In this document: one piece after another, positions 61,121 to 64,000 of the stretch | Layout: every line of letters starts with the position of its first letter | Position numbering within the stretch: the stretch's first letter is position 1 | Source of the DNA: Bifidobacterium bombi DSM 19703 | GTDB lineage: Bacteria; Actinomycetota; Actinomycetes; Actinomycetales; Bifidobacteriaceae | Direction: 5' to 3' | DNA length: 64,000 nt | Assembly (NCBI RefSeq): GCF_000737845.1 | Contig: NZ_ATLK01000001.1 | Span: 1,240,001 to 1,304,000 of the forward strand | Notes under the pieces: generated by a model | Databases searched by the model: none | Told to the model about the DNA's origin: nothing | Seen by the model: the letters and a program-made list of their open reading frames with translations, nothing else | Program-made: the position numbers and the translations under genes

Positions 61121-61280
61121 CTCCTCTCAATCCCTCGCGCTCTTTGGCAATCGCCGTAATCGTCATCGCGCACTGGTCCAAAAACTCGTCCACCTCGTCC
61201 TCGTCATACCCTTTGCGCAGCAGACCTACCTCGTTGAAAGTGGCCTCGCGTATATCCTTTGGTGTCAGTAGATCAACCAT
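61089..61280 (-). CDS. Stand-alone DivIVA-like domain
   Basis: 63 residues from the ATG at 61280 with GGGGAGG upstream. LTPKDIREATFNEVGLLRKG, then YDEDEVDEFLDQCAMTI, is the N-terminal membrane-curvature-binding domain of DivIVA/Wag31, followed by only a short charged tail in place of the long coiled coil. Wag31 organises polar wall growth in actinobacteria; a phage copy lacking the coiled coil could interfere with or redirect it. Role is inference. Overlaps both neighbours. Confidence 0.8.
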   Translation of the reverse strand: MVDLLTPKDIREATFNEVGLLRKGYDEDEVDEFLDQCAMTITAIAKEREGLRGDDDRGAVDDR

Positions 61281-61498
61281 GCGGGTACCTCCCCGTATCG
61301 ATCCCACACCGACAGCAGCAGCACCCCCAGTGGAGCGCAGATGATGACATAAAGCAGGTTGGTAACACACAACACTCCATGTGCGAGTCCGGCAATCAGC
61401 CAGCAGCACTGTATAAACGCCACCAACAGCAGGAGGTCACCGGCCACCAGGCAGACGACAGGCAGCCAGACGGTCGTATCCTTTTCCTTGTCTTGCAT
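61265..61498 (-). CDS. Membrane protein next to the DivIVA gene
   Basis: 77 residues with two or three hydrophobic segments (VWLPVVCLVAGDLLLLVAFI, WLIAGLAHGVLCVTNLLYVI, APLGVLLLSVW) and the C-terminal VPAWLIY. It overlaps the DivIVA start, so the two may act together at the membrane. No family recognised. Confidence 0.6.
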   Translation of the reverse strand: MQDKEKDTTVWLPVVCLVAGDLLLLVAFIQCCWLIAGLAHGVLCVTNLLYVIICAPLGVLLLSVWDRYGEVPAWLIY

Positions 61499-61504
61499 GA
61501 TGCC

Positions 61505-61786
61505 TCACTCTTGGAAGCCGTATGGTATGCCGGGTTCGGCTGGCAGATTGTCTTTCGCCCACCCGCGTGCAGCTGCTGCGAGCATCTTGGGCGTATGGGT
61601 CCCGTCCGGATATACGACCGGTATGTCATGCGATCTGACCGCCTTGCGTATGAGCTTTTCCGGCTGGTTAAGCACAAGTGCGGCTTGTGGGATGGTCCAG
61701 TAGTCGGTATGTGCGTAACGTTCGGTCTTCGCCGCTTTCAATTTCTCCCTGAGAATCAGCTCTTCTGTTATACTTGTACTTGACAT
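61505..61786 (-). CDS. HTH-like early prophage protein
   Basis: 93 residues from the ATG at 61786 with AAAGGTGA upstream. The centre reads DYWTIPQAALVLNQPEKLIR and KAVRSHDIPVVYPDGTHTP, a MerR/excisionase-like winged HTH. It is the first gene of the long early operon. The much longer frame extending to 62347 is a shadow of the plus-strand gene at 61857. Confidence 0.6.
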   Translation of the reverse strand: MSSTSITEELILREKLKAAKTERYAHTDYWTIPQAALVLNQPEKLIRKAVRSHDIPVVYPDGTHTPKMLAAAARGWAKDNLPAEPGIPYGFQE

Positions 61787-61808
61787 TGATTCACCTTTCT
61801 TTGTCGTC

Positions 61809-61834
61809 GCCGCAGTGGTAGCTGCGGCATTTTT
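61809..61834 (+). terminator. T-tailed hairpin upstream of the plus-strand gene
   Basis: GCCGCAG (61809-61815) and CTGCGGC (61822-61828) with ATTTTTC following: a classical terminator on the plus strand, only 23 bases before the start at 61857. It would stop transcription entering from the left or attenuate the gene. Confidence 0.6.
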
Positions 61835-61856
61835 CTTTATCAAAGAGGAGAAGTAA

Positions 61857-62387
61857 ATGGACATTACTGCTATCATTCCCAGCATCATCAGTGGATTAGT
61901 GTCAATTGCCATTGCGGTCGTCGGATGGGTTATCACATGGCGGTCATCGAAAAGACGGGATGAGGAAATTAATGACGCAGCCGCGCAGGAATCCAGGAAA
62001 CGAGCAGAAGATCTGGAGAATATGTCCCAGCAAGTGCAGGCGTTGCGGGAACAGGCCGCCGCTCTTAAAAAACAGGTCAGTATCGCCATGGACCAGGATG
62101 CAGTGCCCAAATGGGACCTGCACCAAGCCAATGGGGTTATATACGAGCTTGTGAACGGCAACACCCATACCGCGTTAGACGTGCGCATCGAACCTGTTGC
62201 TGGTTCCATCGATGATTCCGACAAGATAGAACTTGGTAATATTGATCCCGGATCGGCTAGCACCTTCGATTTTGACCTCGCAGCGACGAGCGCTGCCCCA
62301 GACAGCGTCCTCATTACCTGGCTCCCGAAGGGTTTCGATGAGCGCAAAAAGGTTCGGACGGCTCTGCCTCCTTATGTTCACCAGTAG
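61857..62387 (+). CDS. Membrane-anchored coiled-coil protein on the reverse strand
   Basis: 176 residues, AAAGAGGAG upstream. One N-terminal membrane segment (IIPSIISGLVSIAIAVVGWV), a coiled coil (residues about 40-80, EDLENMSQQVQALREQAAAL) and a beta-rich domain (VIYELVNGNTHTALDVRIEP, LGNIDPGSASTFDFDLA). It runs against the early operon and its 3' end overlaps the gene at 62314 by 74 bases on the opposite strand. Expression in the lysogen and a host-protective role are plausible but unproven. Same topology as the 32831 gene. Confidence 0.65.
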   Translation: MDITAIIPSIISGLVSIAIAVVGWVITWRSSKRRDEEINDAAAQESRKRAEDLENMSQQVQALREQAAALKKQVSIAMDQDAVPKWDLHQANGVIYELVNGNTHTALDVRIEPVAGSIDDSDKIELGNIDPGSASTFDFDLAATSAAPDSVLITWLPKGFDERKKVRTALPPYVHQ

Positions 62388-62598
62388 ATACAAGCGCCGC
62401 AGTGAGCGCATCGGAATTTGCTTCGAACAACTGGGTAACCCAAATGTATGCATGCCCGTCATGAATCTGAACCTCGATTGGGTGAGATTCCAACGAAGCA
62501 GTATGATTCGGGCGAATCCCAAGCAGTTCCGATAGGTTCATCATCTTGGATTTCGGTAATTCCCGAAGCGTAAAGCTAAAATCGTTATCGTCTTTCAT
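62314..62598 (-). CDS. Hypothetical early protein
   Basis: 94 residues from the ATG at 62598 with AAGGAA upstream. FSFTLRELPKSKMMNLSELL, then PIEVQIHDGHAYIWVTQLFE, is mixed alpha/beta. Its last 24 codons overlap the convergent gene, so both cannot be freely expressed together. Not recognised. Confidence 0.5.
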   Translation of the reverse strand: MKDDNDFSFTLRELPKSKMMNLSELLGIRPNHTASLESHPIEVQIHDGHAYIWVTQLFEANSDALTAALVSTGEHKEAEPSEPFCAHRNPSGAR

Positions 62599-62676
62599 GA
62601 TTATTCCTTGTTTGACTTGTACTGAACATGTGATTCTTTTCAAAGGGGTGAGGAATAGACTCTGGTCGCGTCTCCA

Positions 62677-62829
62677 TCACCTACTCGTTTTCTCCTGGCG
62701 CTGAGCGGAAGACTTTCTCCGAGCCTTTGCCTCCCGAACACAAGACGAGATAAGGACCACGACCGTTCCCGTCGAAAACACAACGGTCACGATACTTGCG
62801 ATCAAAGTAATCCAATCCGCGACACTCAT
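62677..62829 (-). CDS. 50-residue membrane protein
   Basis: From the ATG at 62829 with GAGGGGAGG upstream. SVADWITLIASIVTVVFSTG, then TVVVLISSCVREAKARRKSS: one long membrane helix with a basic tail. It follows the Cro-like gene by 14 bases. Unknown function. Confidence 0.55.
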   Translation of the reverse strand: MSVADWITLIASIVTVVFSTGTVVVLISSCVREAKARRKSSAQRQEKTSR

Positions 62830-62843
62830 CCCATTGCCTCCCC

Positions 62844-63101
62844 TCACGCCGCAACCTTCTGCACCATTCCTGATTGCCGGAATGATGGTGGAAGAAAAAC
62901 ACATGGATCACATTTGAGTACTTGCGCAATGCGAATGATGTCATCAAATGTAAATGAAGAATAACCGCGCAATTTCGAATTGAGTGTGGAATATGGCATA
63001 CCGGTCTTCTCAGCAACCGCCGTCTTCTTTATCCCAGAGCTAGCGATAACTGACTGAACCTTCTGCCCTAGCCAAGTATCTGTGCTTGTATTGGTAATCA
63101 T
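62844..63101 (-). CDS. Cro-like HTH regulator
   Basis: 85 residues from the ATG at 63101. LGQKVQSVIASSGIKKTAVA, then EKTGMPYSTLNSKLRG, is an XRE-type helix-turn-helix, with FTFDDIIRIAQVLKCDPCVF behind it. Divergent from the repressor across a 95-base region with a palindromic operator. The -10 box ends 7 bases from the ATG, so the message is probably leaderless. Presumed switch to lytic growth. Confidence 0.8.
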   Translation of the reverse strand: MITNTSTDTWLGQKVQSVIASSGIKKTAVAEKTGMPYSTLNSKLRGYSSFTFDDIIRIAQVLKCDPCVFLPPSFRQSGMVQKVAA

Positions 63102-63108
63102 GACTTTA

Positions 63109-63137
63109 ACTCTAGTAATGTTTTCATTACATGTCAA
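63109..63137 (-). promoter_or_regulatory. Cro promoter with operator in its spacer
   Basis: On the minus strand TTGACA (63137-63132), a 17-base spacer, and TAGAGT (63114-63109). The perfect palindrome GTAATG-TTTT-CATTAC (63115-63130) fills 16 of the 17 spacer bases, so a bound repressor would block the promoter. Confidence 0.7.
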
Positions 63138-63162
63138 GTCAAGAAGTTATAGATTTGATTAC

Positions 63163-63190
63163 TTGCATTAATTTTTTCCAGAGGTATAGT
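63163..63190 (+). promoter_or_regulatory. Repressor promoter
   Basis: TTGCAT (63163-63168), 16-base spacer and TATAGT (63185-63190) ahead of the ATG at 63197. Six bases between -10 and ATG suggest a leaderless repressor transcript; GAGG at 63181-63184 could alternatively serve translation from a farther start site. Confidence 0.55.
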
Positions 63191-63196
63191 ATAGAT

Positions 63197-63592
63197 ATGA
63201 ACACAGATACTGAATTACTAATCCAGCGGTCACAACTCTGCTCAAAGTACATTGGCGCAGAACTCAAAGGAGCAATTCGCGCTCGCGGATATACTCAAGG
63301 CGCTGTTGCCGACGCCATAGGCCGCCCCCGCCCAACTATGACCAATTGGCTGAATTCAAAGCCAGCGATACCAGTAGCAGAGGCAGTACAAATCTGTGAT
63401 TTCATAGGAATAAAACTCGAAGACATTATTCATCGTGCCCAACAACGGGTCGAGGATGAGCTAGGCCCTTGGCCTCCAATACAAGACGATGATTTTGCTG
63501 ATGTGTTGGCAAGGGCCAACCGTGGAGATATCACGCTCGCTGCCAATAACAACCCGGACAAAGAGCGTGAGATGGAAACGCCGGACGAGTGA
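63197..63592 (+). CDS. Phage repressor (CI-like HTH protein)
   Basis: 131 residues from the ATG at 63197. GYTQGAVADAIGRPRPTMTNWLNSKPAIPVAEAVQICDFI is an XRE helix-turn-helix; the C-terminal 50 residues are acidic (VEDELGPWPPIQDDDFADVL) and lack a LexA-type protease domain. Repressors of this size are often removed by the ImmA-type protease encoded next door. It maintains lysogeny by binding the operators in 63102-63196. Confidence 0.8.
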   Translation: MNTDTELLIQRSQLCSKYIGAELKGAIRARGYTQGAVADAIGRPRPTMTNWLNSKPAIPVAEAVQICDFIGIKLEDIIHRAQQRVEDELGPWPPIQDDDFADVLARANRGDITLAANNNPDKEREMETPDE

Positions 63593-63649
63593 CCCCCTCA
63601 ACTTCGAAGGAATCACCAAAACGAATGCCATTAATAAGAACGGAGTGAA

Positions 63650-64000
63650 TTGGTATCAGACATCAACAGCCTCTACGACGAGGCTGCAAGCATGGGCGTA
63701 AAGGTATACGAGGCAAGATTACCTCACTGCTGCCAAGCATCTACGACGATGATCGTCGCATCATATGCCTAGACCAGCGCATGAGTCAGCGGCAGACTCT
63801 CTGCACGTTGCAGCACGAGCTCATACACGCTCGATATCGCGATGTCGGCTGCGCTGGGCGCAACGGCGTCCGCAACGAGCTGCGAGCGCAGAGGGAGACG
63901 GCCTTGGCTCTCATAGATCCGATGGGCTACCGTACTGCTGAGCAGATGTATGAGGGTGATAAGTGGCTTATGTCCGTCGAGCTTGGTGTCACGCTACAGG
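63650..64000 (+). pseudogene. ImmA/IrrE-type metalloprotease, frameshifted and cut by the window edge
   Basis: From a TTG at 63650 with GGAG upstream, the first frame reads SDINSLYDEAASMGVKVYEARLPH and then leaves the family; the neighbouring frame carries on LPSIYDDDRRIICLDQRMSQRQTLCTLQ and the zinc motif HELIH, then ARYRD. A single missing C near 63728-63733 (CTGCTGCC for CTGCCTGCC) explains both parts. The protease would cleave the repressor on induction. Beyond 64000 is not seen. Confidence 0.75.

Larger units (their letters stand above)
32380..64000. mobile_element. Siphophage-type prophage, right end beyond the window
   Basis: More than 31 kb of phage genes in canonical order: lysis, tail, head, packaging, replication/recombination, early and lysogeny genes, nearly all on the minus strand until the repressor at 63197. 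The left edge is set at the tRNA fragment. No integrase is seen, so it should lie right of 64000 with attR and the complete tRNA. Structural genes look intact; the ImmA-like gene is frameshifted. Confidence 0.93.

Noticed and set aside
61505-62347. 280-codon minus-strand reading of the HTH gene
   Set aside because: The upstream 187 codons overlap the plus-strand gene at 61857 and look random; a good ribosome site lies at 61786.

Overview
The window reads as a Bifidobacterium-type actinobacterial chromosome (base composition fairly GC-rich, fhs, a PTS with ptsH and ptsI, family C69 dipeptidase, PEBP protein, tmk-holB pair) with a prophage inserted from about 32.4 kb to beyond the right edge. 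A complete cydABDC cytochrome bd locus followed by a type II NADH dehydrogenase points to one of the respiration-capable bifidobacterial lineages (those described from bees or cold/fermented habitats) rather than the strictly fermentative gut species; this species-level placement is inference.

Host part, left to right. 1-4.5 kb: end of an MIF-family tautomerase, formate-THF ligase, C69 dipeptidase and a PEBP-family protein. 4.6-9.5 kb: a full sugar phosphotransferase set: ascorbate-type EIIC, EIIB, EIIA and enzyme I on the minus strand, with HPr divergent. 9.6-13.5 kb: a LacI regulator, a block of 10-bp-periodic repeats, DNA polymerase III delta prime and thymidylate kinase. 13.8-14.5 kb: a voltage-gated-type potassium channel. 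15-18 kb: a small accessory locus of exported proteins (a frameshifted HNH nuclease with an Excalibur tail, a lipoprotein, an anchored coiled-coil protein) in which two close paralogues of a very basic 66-residue protein each end a transcription unit. 18.5-20.4 kb: tRNA-Arg(CCG), a CYTH protein, a membrane protein and two tandem-repeat arrays. 20.4-28.4 kb: cydC, cydD, cydB, cydA, ndh. 29.0-31.8 kb: a GH2 beta-mannosidase. Several housekeeping proteins here (Tmk, HolB, CydD, CydC, LacI) carry Gly/Asp/Thr-rich insertions or extensions their families normally lack.

Prophage, 32.4-64 kb. It begins beside the 3' half of a tRNA-Glu-like sequence, the expected scar at the integrase-distal end, so the integrase and intact tRNA should lie to the right of the window. 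Almost all genes run right to left: Cro-like regulator, small membrane and HTH proteins, a stand-alone DivIVA domain, RusA, YqaJ nuclease, RecT, SSB, a replication protein, an ASCH protein and a Zn-ribbon protein; then HNH endonuclease, terminase, portal, protease and capsid (HK97 type), connectors, tail genes with a 1342-residue tape measure carrying a lysozyme-like domain, a tail fibre, endolysin and holin. This is the layout of a long-tailed siphophage.

Four loci run against the phage direction and are the best candidates for expression in the lysogen: a membrane-anchored protein at 32.8 kb, a three-gene set of tiny ORFs at 53.4-53.9 kb, a membrane-anchored coiled-coil protein at 61.9 kb, and the repressor plus a frameshifted ImmA-type protease at the right end. 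The divergent repressor/Cro promoter region has a perfect palindrome filling the spacer of the Cro promoter, and the apparent -10 boxes lie only 6-7 bases before the start codons, implying leaderless transcripts.
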